From contig CAJUIA010000010.1 of assembly GCA_910586485.1 (NCBI GenBank), positions 53,675-117,674 of the forward strand: a stretch of 64,000 nucleotides of DNA. Direction: 5' to 3'. Within the stretch, counting starts at the first letter, position 1, and each line of letters begins with the position of its first letter. The notes below the pieces were generated by a model. The model did no database searches, was not told where the DNA came from, and saw only the letters and a list, made by a program, of their open reading frames with translations. Below, piece after piece: positions 51,430 to 60,877 of this stretch. This stretch comes from an uncultured Acetatifactor sp. Lineage in GTDB: Bacteria > Bacillota > Clostridia > Lachnospirales > Lachnospiraceae. A program made the translations under genes and the position numbers.

Positions 51430-53163
51430 ATGGTAGTACAACACAACTTAACAGCAATGAACGCTAACAGAATGCTGGGCATCACCAGCAAGGTACAGGC
51501 GAAGTCCACCGAGAAGCTTTCTTCCGGCTATAAGATCAACCGCGCGGCTGACGATGCGGCCGGACTGGCAATTTCCGAGAAAATGAGGAAGCAGATGAGG
51601 GGTCTGACCCAGGCTTCCGCAAATGCTCAGGACGGTATCTCCGCAGTACAGACCGCTGAAGGCGCTCTGACCGAAGTACACGATATGCTCCAGAGAATGA
51701 ACGAGCTGGCAATCAAGGCAGGCAACGGCACCATGTCCGAGTCCGACCGTCAGTCCGTACAGGATGAGATCGACCAGCTGGTGACAGAGATTGACCGTGT
51801 ATCCGAGACCACCAAGTTCAACGAGACCTACCTGTTAAAGGGCGAGGGCAGGGGAAACAAGATCGACGAGGTAAGCGCGCGTATTAACGGCAAGATTCAG
51901 GATGCTGTAATTACCGAGGCAAAGGGCAATATCTTAAGCGGTACCCTTGACATGGCAGACGCTACCAAGCTGGATGCCAATACGGAGGATACGGCAACCG
52001 TTGAGTATCTGGACGAGGAAGGCAACACGAGAACCAGAGACGTTGTGTTTAAGACCGGCAAGGATGCAAAGGCGACAGCTGAAAATCTGGCTGAGGCAAT
52101 CAATCAGGATGATGTGTTGAAGCATGTCTTTAAGGCTACATCGGATGCAACAGGAAAACTCACTGTAGAGTCCAAGCTGGACGGAACCAAGACGGACAGC
52201 ACGAAGAATGCGGCACAAAAGATCACCTTTGAATCCAAGATGAAGGCAAGCGACGGCACGGCAGGCGCAGCAGCAAGATTTAATCAGTTTGTAGCTGCTG
52301 ACGGCGACGGCGTGAAGAAGGCCGCAGTAGGTGAATCCTTTGCCTTTGACTTAACAGGACTGGCAGACGGAGAGTCCATCACCATCAATGGGAAGACCTA
52401 TACGTATGATGAAAACAAAGCCGATTCCAAAGCTAATTCCTTTAAGTCAATAGAGGACCTGCAGAAGCTGCTGGGTGATGAGTATGCTGTAGAGGTAAAG
52501 ATCAGTGCAACGGAAAAAGCGGAAGTTTATGCTGCTGATAATACTGTAACCAGTACTACAGTATCTACGGTAGTTCGTGATATTGCCGCTGGTAATGAGA
52601 CTGCTGCAATCGGTAGCCTTGATGCAACTAAGGCAGATCCTGCATTTACAGACGCAGGTCACACCGCTGGTAGTGCTGACACAGCGCTGACATACACTGA
52701 TAAGAAAGCTACGCTTTACATTACCGAAAAGGCAACCACCGAGAAGCCCAAGGATGTCCTGAACTTCAGCCTGCAGGTAGGTGCGGACACCACTGAAGAG
52801 AACAAGATTTCCGTGGATATTGAGTCCATGAGCGCAAAGAGCCTTGGCATTGACAAGGTGAGCGTAACCGGCAAGGATTCCACCAATGCCGACAAGGCTG
52901 TGAATACCATTGCTGATGCGATTGCACAGGTTTCCAAGCAGCGTTCTGCTCTCGGCGCCATCCAGAACCGTCTGGAGCACACCATCAACAACCTGGATAA
53001 CGTGGTGGAGAATACTACCTCCGCAGAATCCGCGATCCGTGATACGGATATGGCTACGGAGATGGTTAGATACTCTAACCAGAATATTCTGGCACAGGCC
53101 GGCCAGTCCATGCTGGCACAGGCAAATCAGTCCAACCAGGGCGTGCTTTCTCTGCTTGGCTAA
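51430..53163 (+). CDS. Flagellin
   Basis: This 577-aa protein is the filament subunit. The conserved D0/D1 N-terminus (residues 1-about 145: VVQHNLTAMNANRML, EKLSSGYKINRAADDAAGLAIS) and C-terminus (last about 85 residues, ending NQGVLSLLG) surround a variable Thr/Ala/Asp-rich central domain of about 340 residues. AAGGAGG precedes ATG 51430. No other flagellar genes are in the window. FliW, the usual CsrA antagonist, is absent here. Confidence 0.97.
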   Translation: MVVQHNLTAMNANRMLGITSKVQAKSTEKLSSGYKINRAADDAAGLAISEKMRKQMRGLTQASANAQDGISAVQTAEGALTEVHDMLQRMNELAIKAGNGTMSESDRQSVQDEIDQLVTEIDRVSETTKFNETYLLKGEGRGNKIDEVSARINGKIQDAVITEAKGNILSGTLDMADATKLDANTEDTATVEYLDEEGNTRTRDVVFKTGKDAKATAENLAEAINQDDVLKHVFKATSDATGKLTVESKLDGTKTDSTKNAAQKITFESKMKASDGTAGAAARFNQFVAADGDGVKKAAVGESFAFDLTGLADGESITINGKTYTYDENKADSKANSFKSIEDLQKLLGDEYAVEVKISATEKAEVYAADNTVTSTTVSTVVRDIAAGNETAAIGSLDATKADPAFTDAGHTAGSADTALTYTDKKATLYITEKATTEKPKDVLNFSLQVGADTTEENKISVDIESMSAKSLGIDKVSVTGKDSTNADKAVNTIADAIAQVSKQRSALGAIQNRLEHTINNLDNVVENTTSAESAIRDTDMATEMVRYSNQNILAQAGQSMLAQANQSNQGVLSLLG

Positions 53164-53186
53164 GCCGGCGGCTTAAGGCGTTTTTA
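53161..53186 (+). terminator. Terminator after flagellin
   Basis: TAAGCC-GGC-GGCTTA overlaps the stop codon and is followed by TTTTT. A second imperfect hairpin with TTTT lies at 53289-53328 and may be a backup. Confidence 0.75.
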
Positions 53187-53414
53187 TTCCTTCCTGACTG
53201 ACATCAGATATGATTTCTGAAGCGTGGGAGTAAGAGGGAAAAACAGGAAGATTCAGGATTTCCAGTTACAGGAAAGTAATTTCAGATTAGGCGGTATAGC
53301 TCCGATTATAAGGGCTGTACTGCCTTTTCAGGTGCATGGATTATGATTTTCCGGAGATATTTACTTCCACAGTCTTTACGCTGCAGCCTGCACCTGAAAA
53401 AAATAAGAAAGTGG

Positions 53415-53465
53415 CTTGACAAATTCAGAAGGTACCTGTATAATAAAATTCAACAAGTACCTGTA
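53415..53465 (+). promoter_or_regulatory. marR promoter with direct repeats
   Basis: TTGACA (53415-53420) and TATAAT (53438-53443) are 17 nt apart. GTACCTGTAT occurs at 53431-53440 and again at 53456-53465; the first overlaps the -10. AGGTACCT is palindromic. These are likely sites for autoregulation by the MarR protein. Confidence 0.75.
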
Positions 53466-53483
53466 TGAAAAGGGGCGAGCGAT

Positions 53484-54137
53484 ATGGACGATCTCTATAC
53501 AGACATTTATGAAAAACTTTCCACGCTGCAATGGCTCATGAAGCGCCGTCAGATGTTCAGTCAGGCAGAAGCCGGACCCTTTGCGGATTCAACAAGGGGG
53601 CAGGGCCGCGTTCTTGCTATGCTGAAAATCCAGCCGGAAATAGCAACAAAGGATTTATCCTACCTTCTGGGGATCAGACAGCAATCGCTGAACGAGCTGC
53701 TGAATAAGCTGGAGAAGAGCGGCTATGTGGAGCGCAGGCCCTCCGAAGAAGACAGGCGGGTCATGGTGGTTCATCTGACAGAAAAGGGGGAAACAGTACA
53801 GCAGCCTGCATCGGATTATGGGGAAATTCTCGGCTGCTTATCCAGGGAGGAGCTGCAACAATTCGGGAATTATTTGGACCGTATCATTGCGGCGTTCCGA
53901 ACGCAGGAGAGCGGAGAGGAAACTGCCATGGAGGATTGGATGGAACAGGCGAGAGGACGCATGGGCACGGATCAATTTGAACAGCTGATGTCCATGCGGG
54001 AGAGAGCCTTCGGTCCCTTCCGGCACGGGGAACAGATGGCGGGGATACCGGGGGCGGAGCGATTCTCGCCGGATTATGAGGGCCCGGTTCCAGACAGGCA
54101 CGGGTTTGGCAGCTTTGGCGGCCAGGAAAGAAAATAG
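53484..54137 (+). CDS. MarR-family transcriptional regulator
   Basis: This 217-aa protein has a winged helix (TKDLSYLLGIRQQSLNELLNKLEKSGYVERRPSEEDRRV) with the MarR wing motif. It is longer than usual, with a Pro/Gly/Met-rich C-terminal tail. It probably represses itself and the ABC genes that follow, separated by a strong hairpin. Confidence 0.93.
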   Translation: MDDLYTDIYEKLSTLQWLMKRRQMFSQAEAGPFADSTRGQGRVLAMLKIQPEIATKDLSYLLGIRQQSLNELLNKLEKSGYVERRPSEEDRRVMVVHLTEKGETVQQPASDYGEILGCLSREELQQFGNYLDRIIAAFRTQESGEETAMEDWMEQARGRMGTDQFEQLMSMRERAFGPFRHGEQMAGIPGAERFSPDYEGPVPDRHGFGSFGGQERK

Positions 54138-54170
54138 AACAGGCAAGGCACCATGATTTTTATGGAGATA

Positions 54171-54200
54171 AGTCCTATGCGAGTTTGCTCGCATAGGACT
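54171..54200 (+). terminator. 13-bp hairpin between marR and ABC genes
   Basis: AGTCCTATGCGAG pairs perfectly with CTCGCATAGGACT around TTTG and is followed by TCATTTTTT. It probably reduces readthrough from marR into the transporter. Confidence 0.8.
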
Positions 54201-54225
54201 TCATTTTTTAGAAGGAGGCAGTAAC

Positions 54226-55143
54226 ATGAATCCAATCATACAAGTAGAGCATTTCTCGAAAAGGTACAGGGATTTTACAGCGGTGGACGACATTTCCTTC
54301 ACCGTGGACGAGGGCAGTATTTTTGCGTTTCTCGGCCCCAACGGCGCGGGCAAAAGCACAACCATCAATACCCTGTGCACCATCCTGGACAAAACGGAGG
54401 GTACTCTGATCATTAACGGTCATGACGTTTCCAGGGAACGCAATCTGGTGCGTAAAGATATTGGGATCGTCTTTCAGGATTCCACCCTTGATGCCCAAAT
54501 GACCGTGGAGGAAAACCTGAAATATCATTGCAGCTTCTACAGGGTGCCGAAGAACGAGGTGCGGGAACGCATTGCGTTTGCCCTTGATTTGGTGGAGCTG
54601 ACGCAGTGGAGGCGGGCGGCGGTGGGCAGCCTGTCCGGCGGAATGAAACGGCGGGCTGAGATCGCCAGAGGGCTGGTCCATGACCCAAAGGTTTTGTTTC
54701 TGGACGAACCTACCACTGGCCTGGACCCGCAGACCAGAGCCAATGTGTGGGAATATATCCAGCGGCTCCAAAGGCAGAAAAACATGACGATCTTCCTGAC
54801 CACCCACTATATGGACGAGGCGGAGGTCTGTTCCCAGGTCGTCATCATAGACCACGGGAAGATTGTCGCTCACGACACGCCGGAGAACTTAAAGCATCAA
54901 TATACCGGTACAGTGGTGGGTGTTGTCTGCACCCAGACCGGGTCGATGGAGGCCGCCCTGCGGGAACGGGAGATTTCCTATCGGCAGGATGGAAATAAGC
55001 TGGTATTTCATACGAAGGAAGCGCCTGCCGCATTGGAAATTTTATCGGCGCACAGGGCCGAAATCACCGACTTTGAAGTGAAAAACGGGACACTGAACGA
55101 GGTGTTCCTGGCAATTACAGGAAAGGAGATTCGAGAAGGATGA
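54226..55143 (+). CDS. ABC transporter ATPase (drug-export DrrA-like)
   Basis: This 305-aa ATPase has Walker A GPNGAGKST, signature LSGGMKRR, Walker B VLFLDEP and a C-terminal DrrA-type domain. It overlaps the permease by 4 nt (ATGA). With the MarR regulator it may serve drug or antimicrobial export; substrate unknown. Confidence 0.94.
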   Translation: MNPIIQVEHFSKRYRDFTAVDDISFTVDEGSIFAFLGPNGAGKSTTINTLCTILDKTEGTLIINGHDVSRERNLVRKDIGIVFQDSTLDAQMTVEENLKYHCSFYRVPKNEVRERIAFALDLVELTQWRRAAVGSLSGGMKRRAEIARGLVHDPKVLFLDEPTTGLDPQTRANVWEYIQRLQRQKNMTIFLTTHYMDEAEVCSQVVIIDHGKIVAHDTPENLKHQYTGTVVGVVCTQTGSMEAALREREISYRQDGNKLVFHTKEAPAALEILSAHRAEITDFEVKNGTLNEVFLAITGKEIREG

Positions 55144-55988
55144 ACCCAATTACAGCCATCGTGCAGAGAAATCTGCTGAATTATGTTCGAAGCAAGGGGC
55201 GGGTATTCGGTGCTCTGTTTATGTCCATGTTCATGCTGGTGATGTTTTCATTTCTGATGAAATCCTCCATGAACGGCTTTGATGCCCCTATGAACTACCT
55301 GATTTCCGGTGTGATCATCATGAGTGTGTTCCAGGTCAGCGTCAACAATTCTGCTGATATTCTGTCCGACATTGCCAGCGGCTATATGAAAGAGGTGCTG
55401 GTGGCCCCCATCGCGCGGATGCAGATTTCGATGGGACACATTTTGTCGGGGGCGGTCATCGCCACACTGCAAGGCATTGTTACCATGATTTGCGGCATCG
55501 TCCTTGGCCTGCGGGTGGGTGTCCTGCAAATTCTGCTGCTGGCTGTGGTGATGATGGCTTCCGCTATGGCATTCAGTGCCATCGGCCTGTTTTTGGCGAC
55601 GGTTTCCCGCAATTCCCCCGCCTTTCAGACCATCAGCTCCATGATCATGATGCCCCTGACCTTTGTTTCCGGCGCGTATATCCCCACCACCATGATCCCC
55701 GGTTTTCTCCTGCCCATCGTGTACCTGAATCCGCTGACCTATACGACCTCCATTTTCCGCTATATCGCCCTGGGTGCGTATACGCTGGACACAAAGGAAC
55801 TGGTAGAGCAGGGCATGGCATTCTCTATTGGTGGGTTTGTGATCACGCCGCTGATGGGGCTGGCCATCACCATTTTGATCGGGGCATTTTTCTTCGTGCT
55901 GTGTGTCCGCAAGTTTGACCGGGCGGACTTCTCCACCATCAAGGTCGCTGCGGGGATGCGGGGCGGCGGGGCCGTGGCAAGGAGGTAA
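55140..55988 (+). CDS. ABC-2 type permease
   Basis: This 282-aa protein has six membrane segments and the ABC-2 pattern (SFLMKSSMNGFDAP, LTFVSGAYIPTTMIPGFLLPIVYLNPLTY, in part). It starts inside the ATPase stop. It ends 3 nt before the second ATPase, so four genes form one operon. Confidence 0.93.
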   Translation: MNPITAIVQRNLLNYVRSKGRVFGALFMSMFMLVMFSFLMKSSMNGFDAPMNYLISGVIIMSVFQVSVNNSADILSDIASGYMKEVLVAPIARMQISMGHILSGAVIATLQGIVTMICGIVLGLRVGVLQILLLAVVMMASAMAFSAIGLFLATVSRNSPAFQTISSMIMMPLTFVSGAYIPTTMIPGFLLPIVYLNPLTYTTSIFRYIALGAYTLDTKELVEQGMAFSIGGFVITPLMGLAITILIGAFFFVLCVRKFDRADFSTIKVAAGMRGGGAVARR

Positions 55989-55991
55989 TTT

Positions 55992-56873
55992 ATGAAATTG
56001 CAACTGGAGGCTGTTACAAAAAGCTACAAAAGCAAACAGGTCCTGAAGGGGGTCACCCTCACCATGGGGACGGGGGTCTACGGCTTGCTGGGTCCCAACG
56101 GGGCAGGAAAAACCACCATGATTCGGATACTGGCTGATGTGCTGCGTCCCACAAAGGGGCGTGTCCTGTATGACGGAAAGGACATTCACGATGTCGGGGA
56201 TGAATACCGGGCGAAAATCGGCTATCTGCCCCAGGACGTAAGCTTTTACGGCGACTTTACCGGCAGGGATTATCTGGAATACTCGGCGGCGCTGAAGGGG
56301 ATGGAAAAAGCCCGCGCAAAAAAACGGATTGAGGAATTGGCTTACAGCGTCGGCCTTGGGAACGATCTGAAGCGGAAATGTACAGCCTATTCCGGCGGGA
56401 TGCAGCGCAGGCTGGGTATTGCACAGGCCCTTCTGGACGATCCGGAGATTTTGATTCTGGACGAACCCACCTCCGGCCTGGATCCCTATGAGCGGATTAA
56501 GTTCCGCAATATCATTTCCGCCTATGCGAAGGAGCGTCTGGTGCTGCTTTCCACCCATATTGTATCTGATGTGGAGCATATTGCCGCGCAGATCATGATG
56601 ATGGAGTACGGCACCATCCAGCACATCTACACGACTGGAGAATACATCCAAAGAATGGAGGGCCGTGTCTGGCTGTCGGAGATGCCCGCAGAACAGCTTA
56701 TGGCCTACCAAAACCGGGCTGTCATCAGCAATGTCAGGGCCCAAGGCGGCCACATGGAGGTCCGCATCATTGAGGACACGAAGCCTTTCCCTGACGCGGT
56801 ACAGGCCGTGCCAACGCTGGAGGACGCTTATTTGTATCTTTTCAATTACTTGCCTGGAAAGGCCGGGAGGTAA
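55992..56873 (+). CDS. ABC transporter ATPase of a second export module
   Basis: This 293-aa ATPase has Walker A GPNGAGKTT, signature YSGGMQRR and Walker B ILILDEP. It resembles bacitracin/lantibiotic-type export ATPases. AAGGAGG precedes ATG 55992. Confidence 0.93.
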   Translation: MKLQLEAVTKSYKSKQVLKGVTLTMGTGVYGLLGPNGAGKTTMIRILADVLRPTKGRVLYDGKDIHDVGDEYRAKIGYLPQDVSFYGDFTGRDYLEYSAALKGMEKARAKKRIEELAYSVGLGNDLKRKCTAYSGGMQRRLGIAQALLDDPEILILDEPTSGLDPYERIKFRNIISAYAKERLVLLSTHIVSDVEHIAAQIMMMEYGTIQHIYTTGEYIQRMEGRVWLSEMPAEQLMAYQNRAVISNVRAQGGHMEVRIIEDTKPFPDAVQAVPTLEDAYLYLFNYLPGKAGR

Positions 56874-56877
56874 CAAA

Positions 56878-58080
56878 ATGTCATTATTTCGATTTGAACT
56901 GCGAAAACTGCTTCTCAACAGGAAAACCCTGATTTTGCTGCTATGTCTGCTTGCCCTTTACAGTGTGGTCGGTCTGACCTCCACCATGTTCCTGATCGGC
57001 GGCAATGACAGTTACCGCGCTTACGAGGAACTGGCTGCTGCCTGGGAGGGCCCGTTTGACAGCGAAAGGGCCGCGGAAGCTGAAACGATCTATCAGGAAG
57101 TCAGCGCCCGGTACGGCACAGACGCCCGGATGATTACGCGGAGCGTCAAGGACCAGCCGAAAATCATTCTGGCGGTGAACTACCACGCCTATGCTGAGCG
57201 AGTGGAGGAATATTGGAAGGGCACACCGCCGGAGAGCGCCGAAGAACCCTATGGGATAGCCCTTTTGCAAAGGGAAATTGCGGAGCTGGAGGGCCAGGAA
57301 AAACAGGAAACCTTTGCCTGCCGGAAGCTGTCCGCTTCCCTGCAAAGGCTGGAAGAACTGGGGGAGCCGGAGTTTGCCAACGCCCTGCTGTGGGAAAACC
57401 TGTTCAACAACTGGGGAGAGCATATGATGCAATTCCTTCTGTTTGTACCGCTGACCTTTGTCATCGCCCCGGTTTTCGCCATGGAACGCTCCAGCGGCAT
57501 GGACAATCTGATCTTAAGCTCTCAGAACGGCAGGCGGAAAATCGTCACAGCAAAATTGTTGAGCGCACTTGCCGCCTCCACGGTTGTGTCCGCGCTGTAT
57601 CTGGCCGCTACGTTTCTGTTCGGTTTTCTGCCTCATGGGAGTTTCTACGGCTGGGACGCCGCCATCCAGTCCATTGCCACTTATTCCAGGTCTATGTTCC
57701 CATTTAAGGCTTGGCAGCTTGCAGTGGTCGGGGCCGTCTGGCTCATTTTTACCAGTGCGGTCTATAGCCTGATTATCTGTTTTATTTCCTCCCGCATGAA
57801 AAACCAGATGGGTACGGCAGGGGTCAGCCTGGCGATCCTGTTTGTGAATGTGGGGCTGGCGGCGATGGGTGATACCGTTACGCAAAGGCTTGGGGCGCTT
57901 GTGGATTTCGGGCTGGCGAATGTCACGCTGATAAAAGAGGTGTTCGGCGGCTATCAGGTTTTCAATATGTTTGGACTGTGTGTCAGCTACCCGGTCATGG
58001 CGGTTTTCGTTTTGACCGCTGTTGCCGCTATTGCCGCGTTTGGAACTTACATGGGGCAGAAAAGCAGAGCTGTGGCATGA
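56878..58080 (+). CDS. ABC-2-like membrane subunit
   Basis: This 400-aa protein has one N-terminal membrane segment, a soluble external region of about 150 residues, and about five C-terminal segments. It follows its ATPase by 4 nt, and ATG 56878 (MSLFRFELRKLLLNRKT) is the typical start. A longer frame from 56665 only overlaps the ATPase. Substrate unknown. Confidence 0.88.
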   Translation: MSLFRFELRKLLLNRKTLILLLCLLALYSVVGLTSTMFLIGGNDSYRAYEELAAAWEGPFDSERAAEAETIYQEVSARYGTDARMITRSVKDQPKIILAVNYHAYAERVEEYWKGTPPESAEEPYGIALLQREIAELEGQEKQETFACRKLSASLQRLEELGEPEFANALLWENLFNNWGEHMMQFLLFVPLTFVIAPVFAMERSSGMDNLILSSQNGRRKIVTAKLLSALAASTVVSALYLAATFLFGFLPHGSFYGWDAAIQSIATYSRSMFPFKAWQLAVVGAVWLIFTSAVYSLIICFISSRMKNQMGTAGVSLAILFVNVGLAAMGDTVTQRLGALVDFGLANVTLIKEVFGGYQVFNMFGLCVSYPVMAVFVLTAVAAIAAFGTYMGQKSRAVA

Positions 58081-58264
58081 CCGCGAACCTAAGAAAATGA
58101 AATAGCGGTCCAAGAATGTGTTTGTTTCAAATTAACTTGCGGAATGTATTTAAAGCAGTATAGATAAAATAAATTCAGGAAAAACTGTTCAAATAAGATT
58201 TGGGCAGTTTTTTGCTCTAGAAGCGGCAGACGCAGAAACAAAGGGCAGGAGGAACGGAATAGAA

Positions 58265-59638
58265 ATGGAATCATTATGGGAGAGCAGGGTGCGCATACCC
58301 AGGAGAAGACCGGCGGAAGGACTGCATGAGAGAGATGTAGTGGTGATTGGTGCAGGAATGACGGGAATCTTGACCGCATGGCAGCTGCAGAAAGCAGGTA
58401 AGAGAGTGGCGGTGCTGGAAGCGGGACGGATTGCGGGTGGGCAGACCGGGCGCACCACTGCCAAGATTACTTCCCAGCATGGCATGATTTACCATCGTCT
58501 GCTTCAGGAGCTGGGACAGAAAAAGGCAAGACTGTATGCGGAAGCAAATCAGCAGGCCATCTTGGAATATGAACATATTATCACGGAAAACGCAATCGAA
58601 TGTGATTTCAAACGGCTGCCGGCATATCTTTATTCCACAGCCGACAGGTCCGGCTTACACGCCGAGGCCGTGGCGGCCGCTGCCCTGGGGATTCCTGCTC
58701 GTGAAGCAAAGATTACGGAGCTGCCCTTTGAGACGGTGGGAGCGGTGTGCTTTGAAAATCAGGCCCAGTTTCATCCTCTGAAATTTATCCGCGCGCTGGC
58801 GGCAAAGCTGGAAATCTACGAAAACAGTCCGGTAAGAAGTGTGGGAAGCAGGATTGTCTGCACGGACAGGGCAAGGTTTCTGGCAAAGAGCATTGTTTTT
58901 GCCACCCACTATCCCTTTAAGGACCTGCCTGGTTTTTATTTTTTAAGGCAGCATCAGGACAGGAGCTATGTGGTGGCCTTGCGGGGCTGCGAGCCTCTGC
59001 AGGGCATGTACTACGGCGTAGACAACGCAGGCCTTTCTCTGCGGAGCGCAGGGGATATTCTGCTGTTGGGAGGAAATGCTCACCGGACGGGGGAAAGCAA
59101 AAAGGGTGGCGCTTATGGCAGTCTGAAGGCCGCGGCCTGCAAGTTTTACCCCCAGGCAAAGATCGCGTACATGTGGGCGGCTCAGGACTGTATGCCTCAT
59201 GACGGAATTCCGCTGATCGGCAGATATTCTTTGTGGCATCCCGACTGGTACGTGGCCACGGGGTACGGAAAATGGGGTATGACCTCATCTATGGCGGCGG
59301 CTATGCTGTTGACGGATCTGATACGGGGGCGGCATAATCCCTGGGAGAGTGTGTTTGTTCCCCGGAGGATTCGGCCGGAGGCGGCAAGGGAGAACTTCAA
59401 GCGGGATGTGCAGGTGAGCACAAGGGGACTGTGGAAGGGCATTACCGGCGGAAAGGAAAAGTGCAGGTGCGGAGAAGGAGAATTTCAGGCCCGCTGCACT
59501 CATATGGGCTGCAAGCTGGTGTGGAATCCTCATGAAAAGAGCTGGGACTGTCCCTGTCACGGTTCCCGGTTTGACGGGGAGGGAAAGGTTCTGGACGGCC
59601 CCGCGCAAAGACCTTTGCCGCCGCCCGTTAGAAGATAG
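58265..59638 (+). CDS. FAD-dependent oxidoreductase with C-terminal Rieske [2Fe-2S] domain
   Basis: This 457-aa protein has an N-terminal dinucleotide fold (VVVIGAGMTGILTAWQL) and DAO-type core, then a Rieske domain with cluster ligands CTHMGC and CPCHGS. The two modules imply electron transfer between FAD and an iron-sulfur cluster. Substrate is unknown. It stands alone between ABC genes. Confidence 0.92.
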   Translation: MESLWESRVRIPRRRPAEGLHERDVVVIGAGMTGILTAWQLQKAGKRVAVLEAGRIAGGQTGRTTAKITSQHGMIYHRLLQELGQKKARLYAEANQQAILEYEHIITENAIECDFKRLPAYLYSTADRSGLHAEAVAAAALGIPAREAKITELPFETVGAVCFENQAQFHPLKFIRALAAKLEIYENSPVRSVGSRIVCTDRARFLAKSIVFATHYPFKDLPGFYFLRQHQDRSYVVALRGCEPLQGMYYGVDNAGLSLRSAGDILLLGGNAHRTGESKKGGAYGSLKAAACKFYPQAKIAYMWAAQDCMPHDGIPLIGRYSLWHPDWYVATGYGKWGMTSSMAAAMLLTDLIRGRHNPWESVFVPRRIRPEAARENFKRDVQVSTRGLWKGITGGKEKCRCGEGEFQARCTHMGCKLVWNPHEKSWDCPCHGSRFDGEGKVLDGPAQRPLPPPVRR

Positions 59639-59724
59639 GGGTTTTAACGAAATAATTTCGGCTTGCAGATACAGAAAAAATGTGTTATGCTCAGTTTATC
59701 AATTTGGGAAAGGTGGTGAGAGGT

Positions 59725-59889
59725 ATGAAGCAATGCGATGTCCTTTTGGCTAAGGAATTATTTTACGGCAGTGACGTCATACGCGGATTTTCGTACAAAA
59801 TGGCGAGCACAGGGACAACTATGCCCATTTTTGGGAAACGGATTGTTTTGTATGCTGCTCACCAGGTCAGATACTTGCGGGAGACATGA
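59725..59889 (+). CDS. Possible 54-aa small protein
   Basis: ATG 59725 follows AAAGGTGGTGAGAGG. The product (MKQCDVLLAKELFYGSDVI opening) is not recognised. It overlaps the next small frame by ATGA. Coding is uncertain. Confidence 0.35.
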   Translation: MKQCDVLLAKELFYGSDVIRGFSYKMASTGTTMPIFGKRIVLYAAHQVRYLRET

Positions 59890-60017
59890 CGGGGACACAG
59901 CCCTGTGATGTATGCCGCTTTGCGGGCAACGCTTGCTCGCGGAAATTCAAGGATGACTTTGGAAGGGAATGCCCTGCGTGGACAAAACAGTCTGTGCAGG
60001 GTATTTTTATGCCCTGA
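59886..60017 (+). CDS. Possible 43-aa Cys-rich protein
   Basis: The frame opens at the ATGA overlap and encodes CDVC, a further two Cys and the sequence ECPAW, which could form a small metal site. It is not recognised. The remaining gap 59639-60106 holds a possible promoter TTGCAG/TATGCT and a CCCTGC/GCAGGG hairpin. Confidence 0.35.
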   Translation: MTGTQPCDVCRFAGNACSRKFKDDFGRECPAWTKQSVQGIFMP

Positions 60018-60106
60018 AACAGGATTTTTGCGGAAAGCAGAAGCCTTAAAAAAGACAGGACACGAACGAAAGCCGGGTCTAAGGCAGCGAAGGAAGGAGA
60101 GGAAAT

Positions 60107-60877
60107 ATGTTTGGAAAATATGGAATAACCGCCCGCATGTCTTTGCGGAGCAAGACAAACGGCGGACTTGTCTATCTGATACCTGAGATATTTATGCGGC
60201 TGGTTTGTCTGGTGCCGCTGATGTTTATCTGGAGATCCCTGGCAGAGAGCGGAGCGGAGGTGGAAATGTCGGTTTCACAGCTGTTAAGCTATACCTATAT
60301 GAACGTTCTGGCAGCGGATCTGACGATCGTTAATACATGCCTGTCGGCCTGGAACTTTGATACGAAAAGTCTGGAAATGTTTACCCGCCCCATGTCAGTT
60401 TTTGGGCAGGTGATTGCGCGAACGGTAGGAGAGTGGGTGCCCATGTTGCTTTTATTTACCCTGCCCATGCTGCTGCTTGCGCCTGTTTTGGGAATTCAGG
60501 TTCGGCCGAAAACACTCTGGGCGGTTCCGTCGCTGTTTTTAAGTGTATCCCTGGGGTTTGCCTTTGAATTTTTATTTTATTGTGTGATGGTCAGACTGCG
60601 TAATGTTTCCTGGCCGGTTTACGTGATCAGAAGCGCTGTCACAGCTTTCTTTTCGGGGACGGTGATCCCGTTTAAAATCCTGCCCTTTGGCATGGATCAA
60701 TGGATACGTTATCAGCCCTTTGGCAGTCTGGGCGGCGCGTTCCTGACATTGTATGTGGGAAGTGCAGATGCGGCTTTTGTCCTGCCGGTACAGGTTTTTT
60801 GGAATATTGTAATCTGGTTTGCGGCAGTTTTCTGGTTTCGCAGATCCAGAGAAAGGATGGTGAGCTTTGGTGGATAA
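60107..60877 (+). CDS. ABC-2 family permease (COG4587-like)
   Basis: This 256-aa membrane protein has six predicted segments. With the next two genes it forms the usual set of two permeases and one ATPase of an uncharacterised ABC system. GAAGGAGAGG precedes ATG 60107. Confidence 0.85.
   Translation: MFGKYGITARMSLRSKTNGGLVYLIPEIFMRLVCLVPLMFIWRSLAESGAEVEMSVSQLLSYTYMNVLAADLTIVNTCLSAWNFDTKSLEMFTRPMSVFGQVIARTVGEWVPMLLLFTLPMLLLAPVLGIQVRPKTLWAVPSLFLSVSLGFAFEFLFYCVMVRLRNVSWPVYVIRSAVTAFFSGTVIPFKILPFGMDQWIRYQPFGSLGGAFLTLYVGSADAAFVLPVQVFWNIVIWFAAVFWFRRSRERMVSFGG

Noticed and set aside
55248..56918. A 556-aa open frame on the minus strand
   Set aside because: It lies antisense to two clear ABC genes, is low-complexity His/Gln/Gly-rich, has no ribosome site and comes from codon bias of the real genes.
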